From: CALGKJ01 sp049322695
GTDB taxonomy: Bacteria > Bacillota > Clostridia > Lutisporales > Lutisporaceae
Direction: 5' to 3'
Assembly: GCA_049322695.1 (NCBI GenBank)
Contig: JBMORW010000014.1
Location: 42,639-106,638, forward strand
Length of the DNA: 64,000 bases
Made by a program: the position numbers and the translations under genes
The notes under the pieces: model-generated
Told to the model about the DNA's origin: nothing
Database searches by the model: none
What the model saw: the letters and a program-made list of their open reading frames with translations, nothing else
Part shown: positions 18,241 to 27,241 of the stretch, piece by piece
Numbering within the stretch: the first letter of the stretch is position 1
Layout of the letters: each line of letters begins with the position of its first letter

Positions 18241-20799
18241 TCAATTTATCATATAAGAATCTTGTGAATCATATACTCGAACTCTGCCGTTTGTTCCGTC
18301 AACCTCTACCCATTGGTCTTCTTTCAATAGCTGCGTTGCTACGTCATTGAATACTACTACAGGTATTCCGTATTCTCTTGCAACAACGGCACCATGTGAA
18401 AGGATATTGCCGTAGTTCATGATCAGCCCTCCAACAATTCCTAATATTGGGGTCCAACTTGGGTGGAATGTGGATACTACCGCAACTTCCCCATGATTTA
18501 CTTTACATAAATCATTAATGCCCGATATTATTCTTACTCGTCCCACAGTATTTCCCGGACTAATTCCTATAGCTTTGTAGCTCTTGTGAATACCTTTTTT
18601 TTGCAGCCGTATAATCTCATTATTCTTAATGAGATATGGCGGCACAACTTTGGAGTTTTTTTCATAAACCTTTTTCCTAACTTCTACAATCCTCTTCCAA
18701 TCTTTGGTAATGTCTGTATTAGCTTTGAAATTTAACTCATTCATTTCATCTAAAGATAAATGAAACATATCCTTTCGATTCTCAATATTGCCTTGTTCAA
18801 CATGTAAGTCTCCCATTGCAAGTAATATTTTTCTCAATAATATCCAACTTTTATCAAAATAATACCTTTGATTTTCGCGCAAAGTCATATACTCGGTTGC
18901 TATTTTAATGAGAAACTTGATTTTTACTTTTTTGCTTGTGGCCTTGATAAAAGTATTACATGATTCCTTTATATAATTGCTTATAAGCTCAATATGCTTT
19001 TTGTACTCTTTACTTTTATCTTTTGCAACTACTGGTGAATAATCAGGATTTGTCAAAAACTGCTTTATAAGCTCTATAACGATCACCGGTTCTTCACCCC
19101 AATGAGGTGTATATAAATCATCGCAGGAAGTACCTCTGTGTCCATGTTTTTTAAGGAATGCTTCAAATTTTCTATTGAACTCAGTATATTCCTCTTTCTT
19201 AACCAGATCTAAAATCATAGAAGAAGCATGTTCTTTAAATGCTTTTTTCAACAATTCGTTATTTTCAGCAAGTTGAGCTATTTCAACTAGTTCCCGATTT
19301 GACACCATTGTCATGTTTTGAGAAACATTTGATTCAATAATTCTTGCAATAATGTTTTTAGATTCGGGCATATCTTTTAATTTTTCCGAAAGCAGGTTGT
19401 AACTTACCTGTGCTATACCAAGAAATTGAAAATGATCTCTTCCAATAAAATTGCAAAATATATCAATCGTTTGGTGATATAATTTAGAAAGCTGTACCGC
19501 ATTCAATCTTTTTATATCATGCTTTTCAATTTCTTCAATATAACCAATATATTTTTTTACTCGCTTATACCAATTCTTATATCCGAAAAGCATCAGTTTT
19601 ACGAGCTTGGTTTTCTTAATTAACGCAGGCAGACCATTCCCATTAAAGGGTACATCATCAAAGAACTCTTTTTGATATTTCAAGTTCCAATAGACCCTGT
19701 TAAAATAAAACATCAGTGGCTTTTGTTCAAATCTAGCTCCCCGTTCCTTTGAATAAAAGCTCAAATAAACCAGCTCTTCCCATGATTTTAAGAGAGATAA
19801 ATACGCTGTACATGCAGGCTCTGAATATCTATCTAAAAGGCTGCACTCAACATCAGCAGGAATATCTGCATCAAAATGAATTATTACAGGCTCTATTTTC
19901 TTATTTAAATTCGTTATAGGACGAATCTGCAAAAGATATATGACGCCATCTTTTATGGTCCATTCAATATCACTAGCAGCTCTAAATAATCGTTCTAGTG
20001 CAACACCAGTTTGTGTTAGGTTGATAATGTCCTCATTGCTCAGGCATGGACAATCCTGCTCATCTGCTGATACACTTTTCACATTAATACTTAAGGTAGT
20101 CATGCCAGGATAGTAATGCAGATTTTTTTTGCAAATAAACTGTTCCTTCAAACTCCCATTTCTATCGACGATATATCGGTCTGCCGTGGTTCTCCCTTCA
20201 ACCAAACTAATGTTCAATCCATAAAGAGCCTCAATTAATACTTCGTTTTTGTCTTTGTTTACAGGGTTCACGGTGAATAATACTCCTGATACATCTCCTG
20301 CTATCATTTTCTGTATCACAATCCCTATTCCGCCAAAATGCAGACCTTGCTTTTCCCTATAATCCTGGGCAGTTTTGCTGAAGCATGCTATCCAACATTT
20401 CTTAATATGCTCAACTAAATCCTCATAGGTTCTGATATTTTGAAAGCTTTCATAAATCCCTGCAAAAGAATAGTTTTCTCCATCTTCACCAATTGCAGAT
20501 GATCTTACTATAAGACCTGAGTCTTTTTCATTATTAAGTGAATCCCACATATAGTGTATCTGCTTTTCAATATTATCAGGCATTTTTCCCTTCAGGACCT
20601 TATACTTGAAGCTTTCTGACAAATCTATACTGAGGTTATTATGACGCAAGAATTTTTCAAAAACTTCTTTAGAAAGTGCATACCCTGGCGAAATATTGAA
20701 TCCATTCTTATGCAACATAGACAAATTAACAGCTTTTGTTCCAAAGTCATCTATATTTTCAATTGTTAACTCTTCAATCTTGCAAATTATATTACTCAT
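18241..20799 (-). CDS. PEP-synthase/rifampin-phosphotransferase-like enzyme
   Basis: 852 residues, matching the length of rifampin phosphotransferase (RPH). The N-terminal ATP-grasp part includes LIVRSSAIGEDG near residue 95 and GVLFTVNP near 175. The middle 500 residues are helical and of low similarity, as in RPH-type substrate domains. The C-terminal swivelling domain holds the phosphoryl-accepting histidine in NILSHGAVVAREYGIP (about His802). RPH uses ATP to make AMP, phosphate and phospho-drug. Here it may phosphorylate the product or an intermediate, as self-protection or biosynthesis; a true PEP synthase role is unlikely in this context. It precedes the radical-SAM gene by 14 bases. 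Confidence 0.75.
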   Translation of the reverse strand: MSNIICKIEELTIENIDDFGTKAVNLSMLHKNGFNISPGYALSKEVFEKFLRHNNLSIDLSESFKYKVLKGKMPDNIEKQIHYMWDSLNNEKDSGLIVRSSAIGEDGENYSFAGIYESFQNIRTYEDLVEHIKKCWIACFSKTAQDYREKQGLHFGGIGIVIQKMIAGDVSGVLFTVNPVNKDKNEVLIEALYGLNISLVEGRTTADRYIVDRNGSLKEQFICKKNLHYYPGMTTLSINVKSVSADEQDCPCLSNEDIINLTQTGVALERLFRAASDIEWTIKDGVIYLLQIRPITNLNKKIEPVIIHFDADIPADVECSLLDRYSEPACTAYLSLLKSWEELVYLSFYSKERGARFEQKPLMFYFNRVYWNLKYQKEFFDDVPFNGNGLPALIKKTKLVKLMLFGYKNWYKRVKKYIGYIEEIEKHDIKRLNAVQLSKLYHQTIDIFCNFIGRDHFQFLGIAQVSYNLLSEKLKDMPESKNIIARIIESNVSQNMTMVSNRELVEIAQLAENNELLKKAFKEHASSMILDLVKKEEYTEFNRKFEAFLKKHGHRGTSCDDLYTPHWGEEPVIVIELIKQFLTNPDYSPVVAKDKSKEYKKHIELISNYIKESCNTFIKATSKKVKIKFLIKIATEYMTLRENQRYYFDKSWILLRKILLAMGDLHVEQGNIENRKDMFHLSLDEMNELNFKANTDITKDWKRIVEVRKKVYEKNSKVVPPYLIKNNEIIRLQKKGIHKSYKAIGISPGNTVGRVRIISGINDLCKVNHGEVAVVSTFHPSWTPILGIVGGLIMNYGNILSHGAVVAREYGIPVVVFNDVATQLLKEDQWVEVDGTNGRVRVYDSQDSYMIN

Positions 20800-20808
20800 C
20801 GATCAACC

Positions 20809-21495
20809 TCAAATTAATTTATTTAGTATTTCCTTTAAAGTGCATACCTCAAGTGAAGGAAGAGGTATACCCTCTTTTAATTCTGCCCTTTCTCTATTTA
20901 CCCATATGGTACTCATGTTCATTCTACCCGCACCATAAATATCATCCATTTGAGAATCACCAACCATTACCACTTCGTGCGGTTTCTTTCTTAGCCGCTC
21001 CAATGCGTAATTAAATATCCTTTCATCCGGTTTGTTTGCCTTTGCATCCTCTGAAGTTATGATGAAATCAAATTCAAAACTGTTTTTCAGGATGGAGCTC
21101 TTTAGTATATGATTATCAGCATTTGTCAGCAAACCAACAGTAAAATTCTTTCTCAGATTCTCTATCGTGTACTTTGCATCACAATATGCTTCTGGCATAA
21201 TAAATAATTCTTCGATAAAATTAACAAACTCTTTTTTAGGGCATGAAACTTCGAAATAATTACACGTTTGCTCAAAACTCTGTGCAAGCAGATCAATTCC
21301 TGTTAAAAAAGTTTGTCCAGTACTTAACTTTACTCTAAATTTTGTCAGTCTGCTGCAAAACTTTTTGTCATCAATTTCCTTATAGTTATTTTGAATAAAC
21401 TCATATAACCATTGCTCTATCCTTTGAAAAGGTGCATCTATTTGAACTAGTGTTTGATAATAATCGAAACAAATAGTACTAATGGTTTTATTCAA
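20809..21495 (-). CDS. HAD-superfamily hydrolase
   Basis: 228 residues from a TTG at 21495, preceded by AGGGGG and AAAGG; no early ATG is available. Motif I reads FDYYQTL (nucleophile Asp, then Tyr where phosphatases usually have Asp, as in haloacid-dehalogenase-type members). Motif II is LLTNAD, motif III the lysine in KANKPD and motif IV GDSQMDD. A cap region lies between motifs I and II. It could remove a phosphate, for example one placed by the adjacent PEP-synthase-like enzyme, or dehalogenate. It lies directly downstream of an intrinsic terminator with no promoter seen between them. Confidence 0.78.
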   Translation of the reverse strand: MNKTISTICFDYYQTLVQIDAPFQRIEQWLYEFIQNNYKEIDDKKFCSRLTKFRVKLSTGQTFLTGIDLLAQSFEQTCNYFEVSCPKKEFVNFIEELFIMPEAYCDAKYTIENLRKNFTVGLLTNADNHILKSSILKNSFEFDFIITSEDAKANKPDERIFNYALERLRKKPHEVVMVGDSQMDDIYGAGRMNMSTIWVNRERAELKEGIPLPSLEVCTLKEILNKLI

Positions 21496-21540
21496 GCCTT
21501 TAATCCCCCTAACATTAGATACATGAAATGCAATATCACA

Positions 21541-21569
21541 AAATAAAAAAACGCTTCATGGGAAGCATT
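21541..21569 (-). terminator. Intrinsic terminator inside the cluster
   Basis: On the minus strand an 8-bp stem (arms 21562-21569 and 21550-21557, one G-U pair) with a 4-base loop is followed at once by a run of seven Ts. It separates the phosphopantetheinyl transferase gene from the HAD gene. No promoter is recognisable in the 45 bases before the HAD start, so downstream genes seem to need read-through. Confidence 0.75.
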
Positions 21570-21653
21570 TTAAGGACAAACAATAATACATTTTTACATT
21601 AAAAATGCATGTAATACTATTATAGAAATATCATAAGAAAGTTATCAATCAGC

Positions 21654-22340
21654 TCAGCAAAATGCTTTGAGTAATTCATCCCCTTTTATAAAATCAATTT
21701 CTTCCGGAAAGTTATTTGTAGATGAGCAAATAGAAAGCTTATATATCTTTTCAATGTCAAACATTTTGAAGTAAAAGTCTTGAACTTGATCACCATTCTT
21801 TAATTTTATATCATAATCGTCAATAGTTATAGAAAAAGAGTTCAAAGGCTTTGAAAGTCCACACCCTAGTGCTTTTAGGAAACTTTCTTTTAGTGTCCAA
21901 ATATCATAAAATCTCTTTAAAGTATCATAATCTTGGCTAGATTTGATATATTCATATTCTGTTGGTGCAAAAAAGCGTTTTGCAATTTTAATATCAATGA
22001 TTTGAATTTTCTCAATATCAATGCCGACAGGACTATCGTGAACAGCACAGACTACCCATTCGCCAGCATGTGAGATATTATAATGAATATTTTCATATTT
22101 CTCAATATATGGCTTCCCATAATGATTGTATTTTATTCTGATACTATCATTCTCGATATTGTAATATCTGATCAATATATATCTTATCATTGCTTCGGAC
22201 AGTAAAGATCTAAGTCCATCCATGTCATTCTTAAACTTTTTTATCTTTTCTTTTCTCTCTTCTGAGATGTATTTGAGCAATACATTTTTTATTCTGTCAT
22301 TTGCAAATCCAATTATATTAACAGCATATATGTTATTCAT
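21654..22340 (-). CDS. Sfp-type 4'-phosphopantetheinyl transferase
   Basis: 228 residues, the normal Sfp size. The signature blocks are GKPYI, YNISHAGEWVVCAV, the metal-binding GIDIEKI and WTLKESFLKALG, which together hold the CoA- and Mg-binding residues. It converts the carrier domains and free ACPs of this cluster to holo form with CoA. The AGGAGG lies 13 bases before the ATG. A six-codon reading frame beginning right after the AGGAGGT ends over the start codon, so translation may be coupled. It is the first gene after the promoter at 22539-22567 and is followed by a terminator. Confidence 0.93.
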   Translation of the reverse strand: MNNIYAVNIIGFANDRIKNVLLKYISEERKEKIKKFKNDMDGLRSLLSEAMIRYILIRYYNIENDSIRIKYNHYGKPYIEKYENIHYNISHAGEWVVCAVHDSPVGIDIEKIQIIDIKIAKRFFAPTEYEYIKSSQDYDTLKRFYDIWTLKESFLKALGCGLSKPLNSFSITIDDYDIKLKNGDQVQDFYFKMFDIEKIYKLSICSSTNNFPEEIDFIKGDELLKAFC

Positions 22341-22472
22341 CGAACGTGGACATACCTCCTCCCGTTCATATGCAAAATAGCATACTACAGCATTACTATA
22401 GCCTCACAGCTTTATATGTGTGCCTAAGCTTCACAAAGACTAACTGTGATATGTCATAAACTATTATCCACA

Positions 22473-22515
22473 AAACAAATCTATGTTACATTGTTAATAT
22501 AACATAGATTTGTTT
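22473..22515 (-). terminator. Perfect 16-bp leader hairpin upstream of the Sfp gene
   Basis: Arms 22500-22515 and 22473-22488 are exact complements around an 11-base loop. On the minus strand the stem is followed by TTTTGTGG and AT-rich sequence. It begins about 17 bases after the predicted transcription start of the promoter at 22539-22567, so it lies in a leader. It may act as attenuator or terminator, and also as a terminator for transcripts arriving from the NRPS gene upstream. Confidence 0.6.
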
Positions 22516-22538
22516 ACAATATAAATTACTATGATAAT

Positions 22539-22567
22539 ATTATATCCAAATCTGATTTTCAAGTCAA
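22539..22567 (-). promoter_or_regulatory. Sigma-70-type promoter, minus strand
   Basis: TTGACT (22567-22562) and TATAAT (22544-22539) are spaced by exactly 17 bases in an otherwise gene-free, AT-rich 336-base gap. It would start a transcript for the Sfp-HAD-PEP-synthase-like-radical-SAM-KS block. Apart from this promoter and the hairpin next to it, I see nothing else in 22341-22676. Confidence 0.7.
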
Positions 22568-22676
22568 TATATTCATAATTTTCAATTATTTAGGTAAATT
22601 TGATGAATTTATATCAATAAATTATATGAAGTGCTAAATAAGTCAAAGTAACAAAGGTATTTTGCGATGGTGCAAA

Positions 22677-25600
22677 TTATCGGAACAAGCTTTCAATTTC
22701 TTGTTGAGATATATTCACCATATCAAAGTCAGAGGGTGAAAACTCTTTTGTATCCTTGCTGCAGCAATAATCTATGATGTATGTAAGATTGTTGATATAT
22801 TTGCTCGGAAAGCCATCAAATAAGCCGCTTTGCTGTAAACAATCATTTGCTAAGGCTATTTTAAAATGAAGTATAGTTCCAATAATAAAGCAATTAACAT
22901 CAACCAAATAGGCTGGGCCATCATTTCTATTTAGGCTGTTACTCCATCCGCCGCTCAGCAATTCTATGTTAGCTTCAGTAGATTCAGCTGAAAAATCGCC
23001 CAGGTAGTTAAACCTTACAGATCTGTTTGTACTGTCTTGTATGGATTTTTGCAGGTATTTTAAAATACCAAACCCTACTCCGTTATTGGGAATACCCCTT
23101 AACTCCTCCTTAGTTTTAAGAATCATACGAGATAAATTGTCATCATCAAATTTAATCATGAATGGGTAAATACTTGTAAACCATCCTACAGTTCTACTTA
23201 CATCAATTTCTTCACTCATATCTTCTCTGCCGTGTCCTTCAACATCAACTGTGATTATTTCGCCTACTTCATAATCCCTAATTGTTTTTAGCAATGAAGT
23301 TAATAGCAAATCCTTAACTTCAGTATTATGAGAATAATTTGCTTTTAACAATAATTTCTCAGTATATTCCTGACTTAATTGCATTGAAACTGTCAAAGGA
23401 TTTTTATTTCGGCCTTTTACTGCTCTGTCATTAAGTTCTGGCTCAAGATTGCTGCATATAGTACACTGCCAATACTTTAACTCATCTACTTCTATATTGC
23501 TCTTATACTTATTGAGAATTTCTGTCCATTTCTGATATGAATGTGTTTTCTGCGGCAGTTCAAGTTGGTGCCCCATCATACTTTGTAAAATCAAAGAATT
23601 TAAATCACTTAGAATTATCTTCCATGAAACTCCATCTATAACCAAATGATGTGCACTGATATATAATCTTCTACCGGATTTTCCAAAATCAAAGACATAA
23701 ACCTTGAGCAGAAGATCCTTTTCTATATCAAAATAATTATTAACTCTATTCTCAATTGCTGTTGTTTGATCAGTATATGGAGTATCGGTCATATCATAAA
23801 TGGCTATCTTGAAGCTTCTCTGCAAGTGGCTATTGTTATAAAACAACTTTTTTGTAGAAGGATTATAGTTGATTCTCAATGAGTCATGATGCAATATAAT
23901 TTTGTCAAACACCTTTTCCAGGTTAGAAATCTGTATATCTGAAACCAAGTTTAATAATACATGCTGGTGATAATCACTTGGATTAACATAATCCTGCGAC
24001 AAAAACCACGAAACAATCGGAGCAGCTTCAATCTGTCCCTCACAAGTATCCTGTTCTGCAGCCATTATTTGAGTTTTTTCAATATATAAAGCCATGTCCT
24101 CGATGACTGGATTTGAAAGTATGTTTTTTACTTTTATCTTGTATCCCCAGCTGTTTAACCTTGAAGAAATCTGAATAGCTTTTATGGAGTCTCCGCCTAA
24201 ATGATAAAAGTTTTGTTTCATACTAACACTCTTAAGCTTTAGAACATCACAAACTGCTTTTCCTAGTACTTCCTCTTTATCGTTTCTAAAGGTAACAGCT
24301 TCATCTACAGGTTTAGCAGTATTTATTACCGGCAATCTATTTTTATCAATCTTGCCATTTTGAGATAAAGGTAACTCGTTCATCCTAATAAAGTATTGTG
24401 GAATCATGTAGTCAGGTAAGAAATCAGCCAGATGATTCTTAATGTCTATATCTAGCAAGTTCGATTTCATTACAATGTATGCACAGAGAAATGCATCTCC
24501 ATTATCATCCTTACATGCTTTTAAAACTGCATCATTTATTTGCTCAATTTCTAATAACAGCTTCTCAATTTCTCCCAACTCAATACGATGTCCACGAATT
24601 TTTACTTGTTCATCAATTCTGCCAATATATTCAAGTTTGCCAGTATCTAAAAACCTAACTATATCTCCTGTTCTATACATTCTTGCACCTTGCATAAAGG
24701 GGTTTTTTATAAACTTTTCAGCTGTTAGGCTTGAATTATTAAGGTAGCCTCTGGCTATTCCATCTCCGGAAATATATAGTTCACCAGTTTGATTTGTCGT
24801 TACAGGATTCATTTTTTTGTCTAGAACATATAATTGCACGTTATGAGCAGGTATTCCGATAGGCACAGATATTCCTGTATCATTATGATAATCATACTTA
24901 TGAATCATACAACCAACCACTGCCTCAGTTGGACCATATTCATTAAATATATCAACATTACCATTAAAGTTCTCATATATCTTCCTGGCAAGAGTTGTTT
25001 TTAAAACTTCTCCCCCTGCGACAATAGTTCTTATTGATGATTTACTCAAATCAATGTTTTCTATTAAAGCTAAATGAGAAGGGGTTAGTTTCACAACTGT
25101 TGCTTTATTTTCTTTGATAATCCTATATAATATATACTCTTCATCGTTATCACATCCTCGATAAATAATAATCTTGCCCCCACTGATTAATGGAGTGAAA
25201 ATTGATGTTACAGTTAGGTCAAATGCAATAGAGGTATGCAGCGCAAAAACCTCATCTTCTCCTTTTAGATACATTCTATTTGCCCAGTAAACATAGTTTG
25301 TTAATCCCCTATGCTCTATCATTACACCCTTTGGTCTGCCTGTAGAGCCAGAGGTATAAATTATATATGCAAGATTTTCAGGGTTGCTTTGCGTTTCTAG
25401 ACCCGTTGCATCATACTCATATATTTCCGGTTTATTTATATCTATTACTTCTCCCTCAAAAATAATTCCATTGTTCAGTTCACAATTAATGAGCATAAAC
25501 TTAATATGTGAATCTTGAATGATAAGGTTTAACCTTTCGTCGGGATAATTAGGATCTAAAGGCAAATAAGCACCCCCAGCCTTAAGTATCCCAAGAATAG

Positions 25601-27182
25601 CAATAATCATTTCTATAGAGTGGGTGGAATAAAGTCCGACTATCGTTTCATTTTTAAGGCCTTTACCAAGAAGGTATTTAGCGAGCTTATCTGCTTTCTC
25701 CCTTAATTGTTCATATGAAATGCTTCTATCATCAAAAGTTACTGCTATTCTATTTGGCTTTTTCTCTGCCTGTTCCTCAAATAACTGAACGATTGACTTA
25801 TCCCTTGGATAATCATGATAGGTTGCATTAAACCGATATAGAACTTTTTCTATTTCATCACCTGTTAATATACTAATAAGTTTGTTCTTTTCACTACATT
25901 TATCCAGCATCTGATTTGCAAGATGTATTAAGCGGTAGTACATATCCTCTATGTTCTTATCAGAATAGTCGCTTATTTTGTAATCAATGTCTAAAGTTAA
26001 ATTACCTGCTGCTGACCAATCCCTAAAAATAAGCTGTAGAGAATAAATCTGATTTCCATTATAAAACTCAACATTTTCCAGGCTATTGCCGTTCAACTCA
26101 TTATTAAGCTTGGTATTATAGTAATTGACGCAGACGTTGAACAAGTTATTAATACCCTTTTTTTTAAGCTCCAGATCCTGAAATAAGACATCATAAGGGT
26201 ATTTTTGATTGAAATAGCAGCTTAAAAGCTCACTGTTAACTTTAGCAAGAGTTTCTTGTACTGTATCGTTATCATCTATAAAGAATCTGAATGGCATTGT
26301 ACTTGTAAACATGCCAAATATATTTTTTTCTTTTTTACCGCTTCTATTCAAAACAGGGGTTCCTATGATTATATCCTCCTGTTGATTTACCTTATTCAGA
26401 TAAAGCAAATATAATGTAACAAAAAAAGTATTCAATGAACACTTTTTTTGCATAACAAACTCTTTTATTTTCTGTGACAGTTCGTAGCTTAATACAAAAG
26501 CTTTTCTTTTTCCACAAATTGAATTTGAAGTATTAAGTAAAAACTCTTCCGGCAGCATTTCAAATTTTCCATTCCAAAATGCTTTATTTTTCAAAAACTT
26601 ATCTGACAGAAGATATTTTTCCTCTTGATTGATGTATTCAGTATATGAATCTTCCTTACCCTCAATAGTTACTTCGTCTTTAATTAACCTTGCATAACTA
26701 TTGCATATTTCTTCTGTCATAATCTTAATTGACCAGCCATCAGCAATTATGTGATGGAACTTTGCCAGATATCCACAAAATTTTTCTGATACTTTGTATA
26801 ATGCAAAATAGTGAAGCTGTTGATTCTCCAGAACAAAGGGCTTTTCTGCTTCACTGTTGATCCATTTCTCAAACTCAAGTTCTGGTTCCTCACACTTTGA
26901 GAAATCATAGAAGTCTAAAGTCTGCTTTTCATAATCGCTAATGTATTGGTATACATCCTCGTCTCTTTCAGTAAGTCTTATTCTCAGTGCATCATTGTTT
27001 TTTACAAAAATGTTTATTGATTCACCAAGCAAACTAAAATCTACTTCTCCATATACTCTCACAGTACCTCCAATATTATTTATCGAGGTATTTGGATGCA
27101 CCTTTTCAATATACCAAACTCTTTTCTGAGGATGTGTCAAGGGCAATAAAGAGTTACTTTTCATTTGTGAAAATACATTCAT
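22677..27182 (-). CDS. NRPS module C-A-PCP-E, predicted to activate asparagine
   Basis: 1501 residues. Condensation domain about 12-440 with HHIIADG at 143-149. Adenylation domain about 465-950 with YTSGSTGRPKG and the pocket start FDLTVTS (Asp655). Carrier domain with Ser999 in LGGDSIKAI. Epimerization domain about 1050-1495 with HHLVIDG at 1178-1184, EGHGRE, TVGWFTSIYP and NYLG. Reading the ten pocket positions by eye gives D-L-T-K-V-G-E-V-G-K, the Asn/Asp type and closest to Asn. With the E domain this implies a D-Asn residue. The N-terminal C domain must receive an acyl or peptidyl donor from another protein. No thioesterase is present. AGAGG lies seven bases before the ATG. Confidence 0.93.
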   Translation of the reverse strand: MNVFSQMKSNSLLPLTHPQKRVWYIEKVHPNTSINNIGGTVRVYGEVDFSLLGESINIFVKNNDALRIRLTERDEDVYQYISDYEKQTLDFYDFSKCEEPELEFEKWINSEAEKPFVLENQQLHYFALYKVSEKFCGYLAKFHHIIADGWSIKIMTEEICNSYARLIKDEVTIEGKEDSYTEYINQEEKYLLSDKFLKNKAFWNGKFEMLPEEFLLNTSNSICGKRKAFVLSYELSQKIKEFVMQKKCSLNTFFVTLYLLYLNKVNQQEDIIIGTPVLNRSGKKEKNIFGMFTSTMPFRFFIDDNDTVQETLAKVNSELLSCYFNQKYPYDVLFQDLELKKKGINNLFNVCVNYYNTKLNNELNGNSLENVEFYNGNQIYSLQLIFRDWSAAGNLTLDIDYKISDYSDKNIEDMYYRLIHLANQMLDKCSEKNKLISILTGDEIEKVLYRFNATYHDYPRDKSIVQLFEEQAEKKPNRIAVTFDDRSISYEQLREKADKLAKYLLGKGLKNETIVGLYSTHSIEMIIAILGILKAGGAYLPLDPNYPDERLNLIIQDSHIKFMLINCELNNGIIFEGEVIDINKPEIYEYDATGLETQSNPENLAYIIYTSGSTGRPKGVMIEHRGLTNYVYWANRMYLKGEDEVFALHTSIAFDLTVTSIFTPLISGGKIIIYRGCDNDEEYILYRIIKENKATVVKLTPSHLALIENIDLSKSSIRTIVAGGEVLKTTLARKIYENFNGNVDIFNEYGPTEAVVGCMIHKYDYHNDTGISVPIGIPAHNVQLYVLDKKMNPVTTNQTGELYISGDGIARGYLNNSSLTAEKFIKNPFMQGARMYRTGDIVRFLDTGKLEYIGRIDEQVKIRGHRIELGEIEKLLLEIEQINDAVLKACKDDNGDAFLCAYIVMKSNLLDIDIKNHLADFLPDYMIPQYFIRMNELPLSQNGKIDKNRLPVINTAKPVDEAVTFRNDKEEVLGKAVCDVLKLKSVSMKQNFYHLGGDSIKAIQISSRLNSWGYKIKVKNILSNPVIEDMALYIEKTQIMAAEQDTCEGQIEAAPIVSWFLSQDYVNPSDYHQHVLLNLVSDIQISNLEKVFDKIILHHDSLRINYNPSTKKLFYNNSHLQRSFKIAIYDMTDTPYTDQTTAIENRVNNYFDIEKDLLLKVYVFDFGKSGRRLYISAHHLVIDGVSWKIILSDLNSLILQSMMGHQLELPQKTHSYQKWTEILNKYKSNIEVDELKYWQCTICSNLEPELNDRAVKGRNKNPLTVSMQLSQEYTEKLLLKANYSHNTEVKDLLLTSLLKTIRDYEVGEIITVDVEGHGREDMSEEIDVSRTVGWFTSIYPFMIKFDDDNLSRMILKTKEELRGIPNNGVGFGILKYLQKSIQDSTNRSVRFNYLGDFSAESTEANIELLSGGWSNSLNRNDGPAYLVDVNCFIIGTILHFKIALANDCLQQSGLFDGFPSKYINNLTYIIDYCCSKDTKEFSPSDFDMVNISQQEIESLFR

Positions 27183-27241
27183 ACAAAAACCTCTTTTTCC
27201 AAATGTAGAAATAATTACAAGTTCTCGGTTACCAATGATAG

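Noticed and set aside
22473..22515. Possible riboswitch in the Sfp leader
   Set aside because: The only structure visible is one simple perfect stem-loop; none of the conserved riboswitch core sequences I know is present.
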